From Antedon mediterranea (lineage: Eukaryota > Echinodermata > Crinoidea > Comatulida > Antedonidae), in assembly GCF_964355755.1 (NCBI RefSeq), contig NC_092670.1, positions 35,885,795 to 35,949,794 of the forward strand: a DNA stretch of 64,000 nucleotides, written 5' to 3'. This document shows positions 50,501 to 60,800 of the stretch, one piece after another. Every line of letters begins with the position of its first letter. The stretch's first letter is position 1. The translations under genes were made by a program, and so were the position numbers. The notes under the pieces are model-generated. The model saw only the letters and a list, made by a program, of their open reading frames with translations, did not search any database and was not told the origin of the DNA.

Positions 50501-51322
50501 TATGCTAAAAACCGTATTAGAATGTCAATTTTCTGTGTAAAAAAACGAGAATAACAATGTATATAAGTAAGTATAGTAAAGCATATTAGTACTGCAAGTG
50601 ATATAATTTGGACCAGGGTAGGGAGGGTCTCTACTTGAAAGTTAAGCCTACGTGCAGTTTATAGGTTGCCAATTAAATGAAGCGGTCTGTGCGAATCCGG
50701 TTTAAGGATGCAAAGAACAAAATGCTGTAATACAATGATTCAAGGTCAGCCTCTCAATTACCTGCATCGCAGGCCTACCCTCCAAACAGGTTTACAGGTC
50801 AATACATTGTTGTTCAACCGATTTATGCCGATAAACGTTAAACACGTTAGTAGGCCTATGCCTTTGACGTGAAGTTCTAATCATGGTATTTAATACCTCC
50901 ATGTGCTAATGTTATGCTTTTATTAAATCTTACGTAATAAAGTAGACCCACCTTAACTTTCCGTCGGCGGCACGAATCCAACGGTTCAGCGGGAACTGAA
51001 ATAAATCCTCCTCTCCCTTGACAACGGAGACCCACTCTGCATACCAATCATCCTTTATCCGATCTTTACCCTTATTCCAAATATCAATTGCAACAACATC
51101 ACCGAAACTCGTACTTAAGCCCTTGACATTAAACACGTCTGTCTGTCCACGTTCTAGATCATCGTGTAACCGCGTATCTAGTTTGATTTTAGGCGATGCT
51201 TCTCCGTTCTTGTTGTACAACACGACGTAGACGTTAGCGTCAGTTCCTCCGTGAGGACGATCGCCAGTCTTGGCTATAACCGTGTAACAACTGTCTTTTC
51301 TCTTGCTCAAATCGTTTCCCAT
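32521..51322 (-). CDS. Lipoxygenase E (PLAT plus catalytic domain, 663 aa; 13 exons)
   Basis: The most divergent and largest lipoxygenase here. Exons: 51322-50952, 49297-49174, 48607-48563, 47610-47485, 39696-39599, 38975-38858, 37162-37067, 36581-36367, 36147-35885, 35153-35071, 33711-33538, 33250-33087 and 32635-32521. Relative to B-D, the PLAT exon and the exon carrying the third iron ligand are each split by one extra intron. Iron ligands are H357, H362, H542, N546 and I663; the stereocontrol site is Gly (G400, in INDFGFERL). The first in-frame ATG opens MGNDLSK, again a myristoylation-type start; unlike A-D there is no AG just before it. The donor after exon 9 is partly built from a MITE (35718-35881). 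Intron 4 (7.8 kb) is mostly nested transposons. Being different in sequence and structure, E may have its own substrate or tissue. Confidence 0.92.
33354..33475. mobile_element. Truncated MITE, AGCTCTGTC family
   Basis: The left half matches the element at 2779 (AGCTCTGTCTACACTATCAA, then ACTAGTTTGACAAAATAAGT). The right inverted end is missing or too decayed to see. It lies in intron 11 of lipoxygenase E. Confidence 0.6.
33802..34089. mobile_element. Small transposon with CGTACATAAGTTGGGGACCC ends
   Basis: Perfect inverted ends (CGTACATAAGTTGGGGACCC and its complement) enclose about 250 bases. The same ends occur on the larger elements at 41727 and 45522, so they share a mobilising enzyme. 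No clean target duplication is visible at this copy. Inside is a tRNA-like segment (33901-33975). Confidence 0.75.
33901..33975 (+). repeat. tRNA-like sequence inside a transposon
   Basis: An A-box match (TAGTCAAGTGG) and a B-box match (GTTCGAATCCC) are spaced as in a tRNA. A short stem, TGGAC/GTCCA, lies where an anticodon stem would be, but its loop is too long. It is a captured pseudo-tRNA or SINE head rather than a working tRNA gene. Confidence 0.5.
34215..34765. mobile_element. TTAA-flanked DNA element, ATGTATTGTCCC ends
   Basis: Ends ATATGTATTGTCCCTT and AAGGGACAATACATCT are inverted and flanked by TTAA (34211-34214 and 34766-34769). It is a shorter relative of the element at 26201. 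It lies in intron 10 of lipoxygenase E, one of the two introns that B-D lack. Confidence 0.75.
35186..35214. repeat. Small palindromic hairpin, CAGGGAAGAGTGAA type
   Basis: A near-perfect 29 bp palindrome, CAGGGAAGCGTGAAATTCAC followed by TCTTCCTTG, beside exon 10 of lipoxygenase E. Confidence 0.65.
35347..35665. repeat. Tandem pair derived from the TTAA element interior
   Basis: Two units of about 150-165 bases share ATAACATTTATGTA, TTTACTGGGG and ATCGATAATTATTGAATGTA. Their complement resembles the interior of the element at 26201 (about 26260-26430), so they look like relics of that family. They lie in intron 9 of lipoxygenase E. Confidence 0.65.
35718..35881. mobile_element. MITE touching a lipoxygenase E splice donor
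   Basis: A member of the AAGCGTGGTTCCCACTAG family. Its right end (GTCCTAGTGGGAACCAAGCT then T) is followed by TA and C, whose complement is the GTA of the exon 9 donor; exon 9 ends at 35885. The left end is decayed (AAGTTATATTCCCACTA). See the finding on donor capture. Confidence 0.75.
36860..36932 (-). repeat. tRNA-like sequence
   Basis: On the minus strand, an A-box-like TAACTTAGTGG and a B-box GGGGTTCAATCC are spaced as in a tRNA. The arms pair poorly. A hairpin of the CAGGGAAGAG type (36940-36961) follows directly, so both may belong to one SINE-like unit. It is in intron 7 of lipoxygenase E. Confidence 0.45.
37374..37554. mobile_element. MITE, AAGCGTGGTTCCCACTAG family (well-preserved copy)
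   Basis: It is nearly identical in the interior to the copy at 6081 and is flanked by TA on both sides. It lies in intron 6 of lipoxygenase E (37163-38857), otherwise without recognisable content apart from the hairpin at 38686. Confidence 0.8.
38686..38726. repeat. 41 bp hairpin flanked by a 9 bp direct repeat
   Basis: The arms CAGGGAAGAGTTAAAT and its complement pair over 16 bases (the last base shared with the flank) around an AT-rich loop. The 9 bases GGCTAAAAG lie directly on both sides (38677-38685 and 38727-38735). This looks like a target duplication, which would make it a very small mobile hairpin. Confidence 0.65.
40373..41471. mobile_element. TA-flanked DNA element, CCGTATATTTCGGTGTA ends
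   Basis: Inverted ends CCGTATATTTCGGTGTATAA and its complement (with changes), each flanked by TA. The subterminal GTGCGTCTTATAC motif is repeated at the right. It is non-coding and nested in the composite element. Confidence 0.7.
41727..45499. mobile_element. Foldback transposon 1 with 9 bp target duplication
   Basis: The ends (GCGAT, a T-run, then CGTACATAAGTTGGGGACCC) are inverted at the right, and the perfect 9-mer GACCGGGGG flanks it at 41718-41726 and 45500-45508. A 9 bp duplication is typical of Mutator-like transposons. Long inverted arms run hundreds of bases inward. A further palindromic element (42118-44682) is inserted in its middle. No transposase is seen. Confidence 0.85.
42118..44682. 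mobile_element. Palindromic element with about 0.8 kb arms and TTA duplication
   Basis: The ends TAGTCAATGGGATTTA and TAAATCCCATGGACTA are inverted and flanked by TTA on both sides (42115-42117 and 44683-44685). Comparison with the uninterrupted relative at 45522 shows it was inserted into transposon 1. Each arm carries tandem blocks built on ATTGACCTTTGACCTTGATT and TTTTTGCAAAAAATGGC. A TTA target suits PIF/Harbinger-type elements. The central 1 kb has no convincing frame. Confidence 0.75.
45522..46413. mobile_element. Foldback transposon 2 with 9 bp target duplication
   Basis: It has the same ends as transposon 1, and TGGCGGCCC flanks it at 45513-45521 and 46414-46422. It is 892 bp and lacks the inner palindromic insertion, so it serves as the empty-site reference for transposon 1. 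It is non-coding. Confidence 0.85.
48869..49093. mobile_element. MITE with AGGTCAACTCAGACA ends and TTA duplication
   Basis: The ends AGGTCAACTCAGACAGCGTCG-type and its complement are inverted and flanked by TTA (48866-48868 and 49094-49096). The interior is CG-rich and also largely inverted (CGACGAGTC motifs). It is PIF/Harbinger-like by its target. It lies in intron 2 of lipoxygenase E. Confidence 0.75.
49341..49464. mobile_element. Small MITE sharing the AAGCKTGGTTCCCACTAG ends
   Basis: The ends AAAGCTGGTTTCCACTAG and GTAGTGGAAAACAAGCTT are inverted and flanked by TA. The interior differs from the 180 bp family, so only the ends are shared. It lies in intron 1 of lipoxygenase E. Confidence 0.65.
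49928..50051. mobile_element. 124 bp foldback element with four GTCGAC palindromes
   Basis: The ends GGGGCGCCATTCGGGA and TCCCGAACGGCGCCCC are inverted. Between them the 20 bp unit TACAATTTTTGTCGACAAAA is repeated, giving four ATTTTGTCGACAAAAT-type palindromes in a row. It lies in intron 1 of lipoxygenase E, which otherwise shows nothing recognisable from 50052 to 50951. Confidence 0.8.
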
Positions 51323-53733
51323 GTTTGGTACAGGTTTAAATGGTGTATAGTACACAGTTTAATCCGACGTGAGGTTAAGAGTCGTTAAAGTCCTATAGTA
51401 CTTCCTATTCAAACGAGAATACAATAGAATATAGTCGTACGGAAGTATATTGGTAAGCCAAGTGTGAAGAATGTAACAGGTATGTGACGTCATCCCTAAA
51501 GACACGGAGTGATAGGTTGAACAAAATCACACAACCAATGAGATGAACGTAGTAGGCCTACTGCATATTATAAACATGGATGATTAGTTTAAACTAATTT
51601 TTTCGTGGTATAATTATAGGTTTTAAGTGTCAATACTATAAGGCAATAATAGTGTGTGAGCCTATATTCAATTCAGATGCCTGAAATGTTATTGTTCATT
51701 TTTCTAGTGTATAGGGCCTAAATCTTTGTTCAAGTTATTTGTGATTATTATTTGTTATTTCTATTAAAAGTCCTGTATTAGAGTGAAAAAAACGCGATGT
51801 TCGTGTTTAGGCTTACAGTTTGCCTGTAATACTACATGGTAAATGGCATAAGAACCAATCATACCTAGTGTGTGACAACATTATCAACTATTACTAGCTC
51901 GTAAGGGCCGAATACAACCCCAACAAAACTTATACTGCAGTTATAAAGAAACAACAAAATGAAGAATAATTAATTCAGATTTTTTTTCAATTCATGGTAT
52001 ATTCCCCAAAAAAAAAAAAAAAAAAAAAAAATGTGTTAGTTGGTGGGGGGGGGGGGGGGGGGCAATACATCAAATCTTAATTACCGTGTTGCTTTGTTCC
52101 TCATTTATACTTATGCATTATGAGGTAATATGATTTTAATAAGAATTTAACAAAGAATGATACTTCGTTTAAAAATTTGTTTGATTTTAATAAACAAAAT
52201 GTTTTAAAAACTATAATGTTACATAATATTGAGGGCTAAATTGATTAAAATATGCAACAACAAAAAACAACAACATTTATCTACTACCATATTTGGTATT
52301 ATCGGTGGTTTACCATGGTGAACAACCGACATTACCGATCGTCTTTCTAAGTAATCGTAATTCAAGTTACCAGTTCATTGAAAGACCAAGTTTTTCATTT
52401 CATTTCATTTATTTCGTCTCACATATAACAAAAAATAACAAACAATAGAGAGACAGGATTCCCAAAGTGGAATCAAGTAGTGCAATTTTTATTTCTGTAT
52501 GCCGTAGAAGAATTAGAAATAATAGAAATAATATCGGATTAGTGTCACTAGCTCTAATATTTCTAATATTTCCTTCAAATGACAACTTTGCTAATCGCGT
52601 TTTGTATGCGGCGTCTATGAAAATGTTTTACATGGGTGGTTTGTTAAAATTTAATTAAAAATGAAATGGTATGCATTTCAATTACGGGTTGACCTTCCCT
52701 CTGGTGACCGACTAAACTAAACCTTTTCTATATTATTTTTATATTTTCTGGATAATTGTATAGTTACTTTGTGTCAGAGGTCCTGACCAGCCTAATACCT
52801 TGTGTGAAACAGTAATTTGTTCAAGTTAAAACCGCTATTGTCCTTCAAACTTTGTGTTCCACTTATAATTTACCTGTTTATTACAAGGCACCTCAAATCA
52901 AACTTTTCCACGTCTCTATTTATTGTCTTTTTATGTTGTACAGTCCAGCAGTCAGGGTTTCGATTTTTGTCCGGACACTAAGTTAGCATAGGTCTGAACG
53001 CCATGTGTGTCAAAAATAGTTATCTTTAGTGACTGACTGTCGATTTTATTTATTTATTTATTGACTGATATTACAATTGCCTAGAATAGTGAAAACATAT
53101 TTCATTCTAAAGTTATATTCTTTTTTTCCTTTTCATTTCTCAATTTTTAAACTATTGTATATTTTCCGATATTCAATCTTTCGTGAATCTATCATTAGGC
53201 CTACTGCTTAAATAATTCTAAATCTGCTTGAATTTAAAAGCAAATGTATAAAAAAACAAAAGTATATAATTGTAATAAATTACCATTCCTTAATATGAAC
53301 ATTCTAGATTAAGATGTTTTGATTTAAGAAACCATGTATAATTAATAAGAACAATCAGGAACATTCCAAAAGTGCTATTAATAGAAACTGTAATTCAATA
53401 GAATAAGAAGAAGAACGATCTAGAAGGATAGGAACATCTTGTATATAAAGGGATGTAAAACTATTGTAAGGTTGTTGGATATTCGATTGTAAAAGTTATT
53501 GTGAAGCTGTTGTTTAAAGTGCTTACTGGATTGTTGAAAGTTGAAGTTGATTGAAATTAAAGCTTTGTTTTGAGTTATTTTACAACTTTGTGGATTTTTC
53601 GTGTATACTTTTATGTCACAAGGGAGTTCCTAAAGTATTTTCAACCGCTCGGAAACATACGTAAGAGGAGTTCGTGACATAATTATTGTATAATATTGTT
53701 ATCGAGCTACCATACCGTAGCATAAAAATATCA
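51323..53733. other. Spacer between the lipoxygenase array and the GH3 array
   Basis: No coding exon seen. The promoter and 5' UTR of lipoxygenase E should lie at the left and the 3' UTR of GH3-1 at the right. A 24-base A-run and an 18-base G-run occur at 52008-52062. The rest is AT-rich and without a recognised element. Confidence 0.5.
52008..52062. repeat. Adjacent poly(A) and poly(G) runs
   Basis: 24 A followed 14 bases later by 18 G. Run lengths this long are often miscalled in sequencing, so the exact count is unsafe. Confidence 0.8.
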
Positions 53734-56700
53734 TTAGTCTGAACTATCAATATCATATGTATTTTGTAATAGGAAGGCCAACATTTCTGGTGTTTTCAGT
53801 TTTCTTGGTTGCTTAAATTGCGTAACCGATGCTGTGGAATTGTCTACTATGTATTTCTTAAATTCAGCAAAACCCTCTGGCTTAACTTGGCGTACATCCA
53901 TCGGGGCAATAGCAACTTTTTCCCGACACGTCTTGTAGGCAAGTGTTTGCTCACAAAGTGCAGATTCAATCTGGAAAAATAAATATTAAAATATGCTAAT
54001 CATAGCAGCAGACAGGGTCACCAGAATAGTTTTGAAAGATACAGAATAGTAACGTTTTAGACAACTTTTCCATATGTTTGAATCTGTATGCTATTAATTT
54101 TAACAGCAGGCCAAACATTTTTCCAAATTTTCAACGCTTTTTTTTTTGCAAACCAACAGTTTAACTGTTTACCAGAAGACAGGCAAACAATATTTATTTA
54201 CATTAGTCTCGAATTAACTATCTTAGATTCTGTCAAACATTATTGTCCTAGTGATATTATTTAGGATGGCAAAGGACAATTGGACATAGTAATTTACCGT
54301 TGATTTTTCGTCAGCTGTCAACACATATTCTCCATCTTTTCCATCGATTTCAATGAAAATTACGTAATATCCAGGTCCAGTCTGTCTTTCAGAATCTGAA
54401 AACATACAAATCATCATATTTATTACATAATAAAGAAACGAGCCTCGTATTGGTCGATTCAATTACAAATAGCATAATATGCCTACCTGGCAATAGTTCG
54501 CTCTCTGCAGAAGTAAAATCAACGAGTCGTTGGTTAGGCCATTTTTTAACACATTTTAAGATAGACTCATATACTGCAGATTCGTCCACTTTTTCACCAC
54601 GTAAATTCAATATCTGACCACACCTAATAATTTTAAAACATTAACAACTAAAAACATGCGTTAAAAGAAAAATAACATTACACTCGGCTATTTCTAACTT
54701 CTTGAAGCAAAATCCCACCGTAAAATATCTTTAGTAATATTTATAATTAGTTTATTATTTAATTTAATTAAATTACAGTTTTAAACTATTTTTCGTCTGC
54801 AGCTAGTAGCATTTCAAAATGTTGCCAGAAAGAACTTACTGAAAACAGTACATTTACCAAACATACCAGCATTTACCCAGTCAGCTTCAGCTATTGGCTT
54901 TCTCCAATGGTCTATTTGGCACTTTTATAATTATGATGCGCATGCCTACCTGTACTGAAACTCAATCGTTGGAGTGGCATTACAAAAATCCACAACTTTG
55001 ATGACGTCACCAAATCTGAATCTGTATAATCCACACGTGGGATTGCTTACGACCATTTCGTACTGTTCTCCAACTTTAACAGAATCACCAAACATGATTT
55101 CTGGATTTGGGTCTTCACTGAAAACACATACACATATTATTCAATTTTGTAATGATATTTTAAAGCAATAGTTAAATTGATATACATAACCCATAAATTA
55201 TACGCACAATATGTTTAAATTGTACACACCTTTGCTCAACGGGGATAAATTCATATATTACTGCTGAAGGCACTAAAGTGTACAAGAAAGGTGGAGTAAG
55301 TGAAAGGTTTACTCCAAACAATCCCTCGGTTCCAGCGTAAGCTGGAGATACTTCTAATAGCCCTGATAAAGATCAGAAGAAGAAACAAGTTACATTAAAC
55401 TGAAAGAAAGTTGATTCAAGTCAACTGAAAGGAACTACAGTAAAGTCAACTGAAAGGAACATCAGGTAGGTTAACTAAAAGGAACTACAATAAAGTCAAC
55501 TGAAAGGAACCAGTTAAATCAACTGAAAAGAACCAGTTAAATCAACTGATGGGAACACCAGTTAAGTTAACTGAAAGGAACACCAGTTAAGTCACTGAAA
55601 GGAACACCAGTTAAGTCAACAAAAAGGAACACCAGTTCAGTAAGCTGAAATGAACACCAGTTAAGTCAACTGAAATGAGCTCACGGAAAGGATCTCCAGA
55701 CAAGTACACGAAATTAACTGTTAGTTTTTCAGTTACTGTATAAAGTTATTTATCTGTACATATTTTCATAAGGTCTTTTTTTTCATTTCAGGTAGACTTA
55801 TGTATGTTTGTTTCATTCATAGATTACCTTTTGTATATGTCCTGCATAGTTCTTCATTGCAGGTGCCAAGATTTATACCTGAAAAGTATTGTAACGTCGG
55901 CCAGATCCGTGTGGCAATTCCGACAAAGCCTTTTTCAAATTCTCTTCTTAAAAACTGGATTCTCTCTGGTACGTATCTGGCTTTGATCTGTTTGTTTATT
56001 TCTAGGCGGACTTCAGCGGGAATATTTAGAGTTGAACTGATACAACCGGTCTCCAGGTCATTTAACATCTGTTGCCAATGCTTCTCTAAAACTTGAAACG
56101 AGCTTAGTAGTAAAGGTGTAAATGTTGACTCGAGACATCCAATATATCGATCACATATACCAAATAGCATGTGTACATAACCCGATTCAAATTCAGTATA
56201 AATGTCGTAGCCGGCTGATGGAGTGGTGGTAACTGCAGCAAGGAATTTCTTCTGAGATTGCTCTATCATCGCAATAGGACCTACGGGTATTCCTGCTTCT
56301 TTGGGCGCGGGAGTGGATGGGCATAATATGATAAAATTACGTTGCAATGGACTCTGTAATTTAAATCGTTTGTCGGCATTCACAATATTTATTACAAGGG
56401 AACCAAGTGTTAATTCAAGGACAGTTAATGTTTGTTGTGTATATGGTATTTTCTTACTTTTACCAGTTGTTCCCGATGTCAGGGTCAGTCTGACAACTTT
56501 GTCTTTCGTCATGACGTTTCCTTCTCCCTTGCAAATCCGATCTATGTATGATTTGTAATGACTGTAATCTGTCAGAGGATGTTTCGCCTTAAACTCATCA
56601 AGACTGTGGATCTCGTGGAACTTGAGGTCTTTGCCGTAAGCAGTTTTTTTGTTTTTTCTTAGAGCGTCTAAAAGTAACTTCTCCTGAGTCGTTCGAAATA

Positions 56701-57121
56701 GCTTTGTTTTTTTATCAAATGATTTCATACTTAAAAATTTAGCAAGTAATCGCAAAGTTACATTTAGTAAATATAAGATGAATATTGAAAATAAGCTATG
56801 GTGATCAGACCACAAGACAATCGACATGTGCAGGAACATGATGCCAATTACAGACAACAGCATAATAAAGAGCACTGGAAAGAAACATAACATGAGGAAA
56901 TTTCACAATACAATAGATTCAAAATTGCTAGGCTATATTCATACTAAAATGTGCTTGTATAATGTAGACTTTGATACAATAGGCCTACCTTCTAGAACAG
57001 TCAAAGCAGGTGATTCGACAGTCTGCAGGCCTACGTTGACAGCTACTCTGACAAAGCGGTATGCACAGCCAGCAAGAACCAATATACCGACGGCACCAAC
57101 AAGGATCTTTAGGCCTCTCAT
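53734..57121 (-). CDS. GH3-domain protein 1 (acyl-adenylate-forming, JAR1/GHDC type, 650 aa)
   Basis: A member of the GH3 family. In plants these enzymes adenylate acids such as jasmonate or auxin and join them to amino acids; the animal relatives have no firm function. Exons: 57121-56989, 56874-55828, 55362-55230, 55117-54950, 54623-54487, 54395-54298 and 53970-53734, all in phase. The ATP-binding motif LTSGTTGKSKKIPYT is at about 176-190, YAGTEG at 402-407, and the GLYRFRFGDV hinge motif at 467-476. The first 92 residues hold three hydrophobic stretches (about 4-24, 45-66, 72-92), so the enzyme is probably membrane-anchored. It is longer than typical plant GH3 proteins because of this N-terminus. 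The start at MRGLKIL is conserved in GH3-2. A minisatellite fills intron 2. Confidence 0.92.
55400..55690. repeat. Minisatellite, ACTGAAAGGAACACCAGTTA unit
   Basis: About eleven imperfect units of roughly 23-27 bases (ACTGAAAGGAACACCAGTTA plus AGTCA) lie head to tail in intron 2 of GH3-1. The corresponding introns of GH3-2 lacks it, so it arose after the duplication or was lost there. Confidence 0.85.
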
Positions 57122-57868
57122 TTTCGGAGCTATACAGGGTGTATGACCACAATGTATACAGTTCAATAAGAAGGAAAATTCGTACCAAGATCCAGTTAGC
57201 ACTGTCGGGCTAGAGTACTACACAATTACAGATTATAATACAAATATTTAAACAATGATTGAAATCATGTGAATCGAGGCGTTAGTAGGTCTATGCACGT
57301 GATGTGTTTGTTATACTCGACTGATTACCAGTTCCGATCTAGAATTATGTCGCACTTGATTTCCATTACAGCTAAACATAAGTTGAATACGCAATTTAAA
57401 ACTTTATTTTCATTAATCGCATATATCGATTTTATTGTGCCAACTAAACTAATCATTTAGTGGAAAATATTTAACATCTTGTATTTACGAGTCCAACCTT
57501 GTTAAACATTAATTGGTTTAGTAAATATTGAATTCAATTTAAGTAGAGTAGGCCTATATAAACTCAAATGTTCATATTTAAAAAGCTAATTTAGTTATTG
57601 ATGAGCCTAAAGGCAGTAATAACTAATAACACATTAACATTTTTACAAAAGGAAAATGATGTCGTTTAAAAACACTATTGCGCAATTAATATCTTACAAG
57701 TATACCACGACGCTTTCAATATAATGGTTTGAAATTCATCATTTAGGCATGTTTTTTAATTACTTTTGCTTTTTAGAGAATTGCATCAATTTTTTAAATG
57801 GTGGTCAGGTCAAAACTAATTTAATATGCAGTTTTTTAGTAGGTACATATACTTATTAATCTGTCATT
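57122..57868. other. Short spacer GH3-1 / GH3-2 with shared duplicated sequence
   Basis: It holds the promoter and 5' UTR of GH3-1 and the 3' UTR of GH3-2. The stretch around ATTACCAGTTCCGATCTAGA (57326-57345) recurs at 61800-61820 upstream of GH3-2 with the same neighbours, so the duplicated unit of 4.1-4.4 kb includes its upstream region. No known factor site is identified. Confidence 0.6.
57820..57825 (-). terminator. Candidate poly(A) signal of GH3-2 (ATTAAA)
   Basis: ATTAAA on the minus strand, 44 bases past the stop codon of GH3-2. The same hexamer in the same context lies 44 bases past the stop of GH3-3. Conservation supports it, but no transcript evidence exists here. Confidence 0.4.
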
Positions 57869-60800
57869 TCATTTGAATGTATTTTGTAATAGAAAGGCCA
57901 CCATTTCTGGTGTTTTCAGTTTTCTTGGTTGCTTAAATTGCGTAACCGATGCTGTGGAATTGTTTAGTATGTACTTCTTAAATTCAGCAAAACCATTTCG
58001 CTTAACTTGACGTACATCCATCGGGGCAATGCTGCCTTTGTCTCGGTACGACTTATAGGCAAATGCTTGATCACAAAGTGCAGAATCAATCTGGAACAGG
58101 AAGATATTTATGAATTAAAATTTACCTTATCTAAGCTGTTTAACATATTCATAGCTAGCTGTTTGATTTAACATAAAATGAAATCTGTAATGGCTTTTCC
58201 TCGGAGCCATCGAAGATTCATCATGTGCTTGTAGGCCTAGACTAAACATTTTTATTTAATTTGATTGGACTTTGAAGCAAGTTGATTTACCGTTGATTTT
58301 TCGTCAACTGTCAACACATATTCTCCATCTTTTCCTTTGATTTCTATGAAAATTACGTAATATTCAGGTCCAGCATTTCTTTCACAATCTGAAAAAAAAA
58401 CACATTCAAATCATCTACTATTTTACAAGTTTAGTATATTTCTTGTTTACACGAACATACTTGTGGAAGAAAAGAACCGCTAAAATCAATACTAACACAA
58501 TGTAGCCCTACATACCTGGTAAAAGGTCGCTCTCCACAGAAGTGAAATCAACAAGTTGTTGGCCAGGCCATGTGTTAACACACTTCAATATTGACGTATA
58601 TACTGTTGATTCGTCCACCTTTTCACTACGTAGGTTTAGTATCTGTCCATACCTATAAAACAGATTTGGAAAAATGCGTAAACAAAAGAAAATTAATAAA
58701 GATGCATCTAATTCAGCAGTCACTGCAAACTATTAAAATATAAATCATCTAAACGATAAAGAAAGAGAAATGTGTGCACGAGAATGAGAAAAAGTCCCCA
58801 AACCCGGCAAAATTCGAACCAGGAACCTTCTGCATTATATGCAGATGTCCAATCCATTAGACAACTTTGGCTTTCATGGTATTGTTCAAATTCGATTGGA
58901 TAGCGATTCTTTAACACCGCTGGCGTGGTACAACGGAACTGTAGTTTCCAATTGAACGCACGCACAAGATCAAATTGATACGCCCTTATTTTTCAGTATA
59001 TTAATTCACGAAGCTGGATCTCCGAAGAGATACTTATACATATATAAATCAACAGGCACAGAATAAGATATAATAGTTAATTATATCTCAACCGTAAACT
59101 GTAATAGTAAATAATTATTATGATTATACAGAATACATTCTAAACCATCCGTTGATATACTGAAAATTAATTAATTAATTAATTAATTTGAAACGATAAC
59201 ATTATAAGGAACTCCTTTCTCACCTGTACTGAAATTCAATCCTTGGAGTTGTATTATAGAAGTCCACAACTTTGATGACGTCACCAAATCTGAATCTGTA
59301 TAACCCACACGTTGGGTTGCTCACAACCATTTCGTACTGTTCTCCAACTTTAACAGAATCACCAAACACGACGTCTGGATTTGCGTCTCCGCTAAAAACA
59401 CGTATAAATTAGGTTATGTACTCTTTTATTTGAAATGATATTGCTATTCCGTTTATTGTTGTATAATATTATTTTTTATAAATTAATTTTCAATATAGGC
59501 CTACTTGCAAATTGCATTCGATTAGACTAAATAAACGTCTTTGGCAAAACTTATTTTTCCATCGCAATAAACCATTTTTCGCAAAATTAAATCATGAGAA
59601 AAGGTGTACTGTAGTAGACCTGATCAGCAGTGGATTTACTGTACCATTTTTATTTTCAGTGAAAACATGTTTTGAACATGTGTTTAAATAATTTGGACAT
59701 ATGTCATTTGTCACTGAAAATCTATCCACTGATGTTTCCGCTTTTTCCGTTACTTTTCACATGTCAGAATTTGTGAAAAAAGAGCAGCTAATTTATTGTA
59801 GTAGAAATGGTGAACTGCGCAACATAAACATCCCACAAAAATTAGCGCCCTCAATTAATTATGATTTTCACCCAACTCTTTTACACAATTTTCCTCTATG
59901 TATTACATACCTTTGTTCAACAGGAATAAATTCGTAAAAGATTTTCGAAGGAAGTAAAGTGAACGATAAAGGAGGGGTTAGTGAACGATTTATTCCAAAC
60001 AATCCTTCAGTTCCACCGTAAGCTGAAGTTACTTGTAAAAGCCCTGAAAAGAATTTGAAAGATTATAAAGTAACTGATTTCTTTCTAAAATGAATACTAA
60101 AAACCTCATGCTAGCTCATGGAAGTAGGCCTGACTATAGTCTCACGACAGAATGTAAATTGTCGACAACGTGAAAACAACTGTGTAGGACTATTTGTGTT
60201 TACTATAAAGCCTTGCCTAAAAATATTTCACTTATAACATTTAGATAGGCCGTACCTTTAGCGTATGTTCTGCCTAGTTCTTTGTTGCTTGTCCCAAGAT
60301 TAATACCTGTAAAGTGCTGTAACGTCGGCCAGATCCTTTTTGCGATTCCGACAAATCCTTTTTCAAATTCTCTTCTTAAAAACTGGATTCTCTGTGGTAC
60401 AAATCTGGCTGTGATCTGTTTGTTTATTTCTAGGCGAACGTCATCTGGAATATTTAGAGTTGAACTGATACAACCGGTCTCCAAGTCATTCAACATCTGT
60501 CGCCAATGCTTCTCCAAAACTTGAAACGCGCTTAGTACCAAAGGTGTAAATGATGACTCGATACTTGCGATATAACTATCACATATACCAAATAGCATGT
60601 TTACATAACCGGATTCAAACTCTGTCAAAATACCATAGCCTGCTATTGGAGTGGTTGTAATAGCAGCGAGGAACTTCTTCTTAGATTGATCCAACATTAA
60701 AACAGGGCCTGACGGTATTCCTGCTTCTGTCGGCCCAGGAGTCGGGGTGCAAAATATAAATAACCTGCGCTGTAATGGACTCTGTAATTTAAACCTTTTG

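Noticed and set aside
51323-51355. Longer N-terminus for lipoxygenase E
   Set aside because: The in-frame upstream codon is GTG, not ATG. The first ATG gives MGNDLS, matching the other copies.
55400-55690. CRISPR-like or coding tandem repeat
   Set aside because: Units are imperfect, contiguous and within a GH3 intron; no open frame spans them. It is a minisatellite.
58801-58868. Functional tRNA gene
   Set aside because: The anticodon stem-loop looks plausible but the T-arm and acceptor do not pair, and similar tRNA-like pieces occur elsewhere in the window. A SINE head or relic is more likely.
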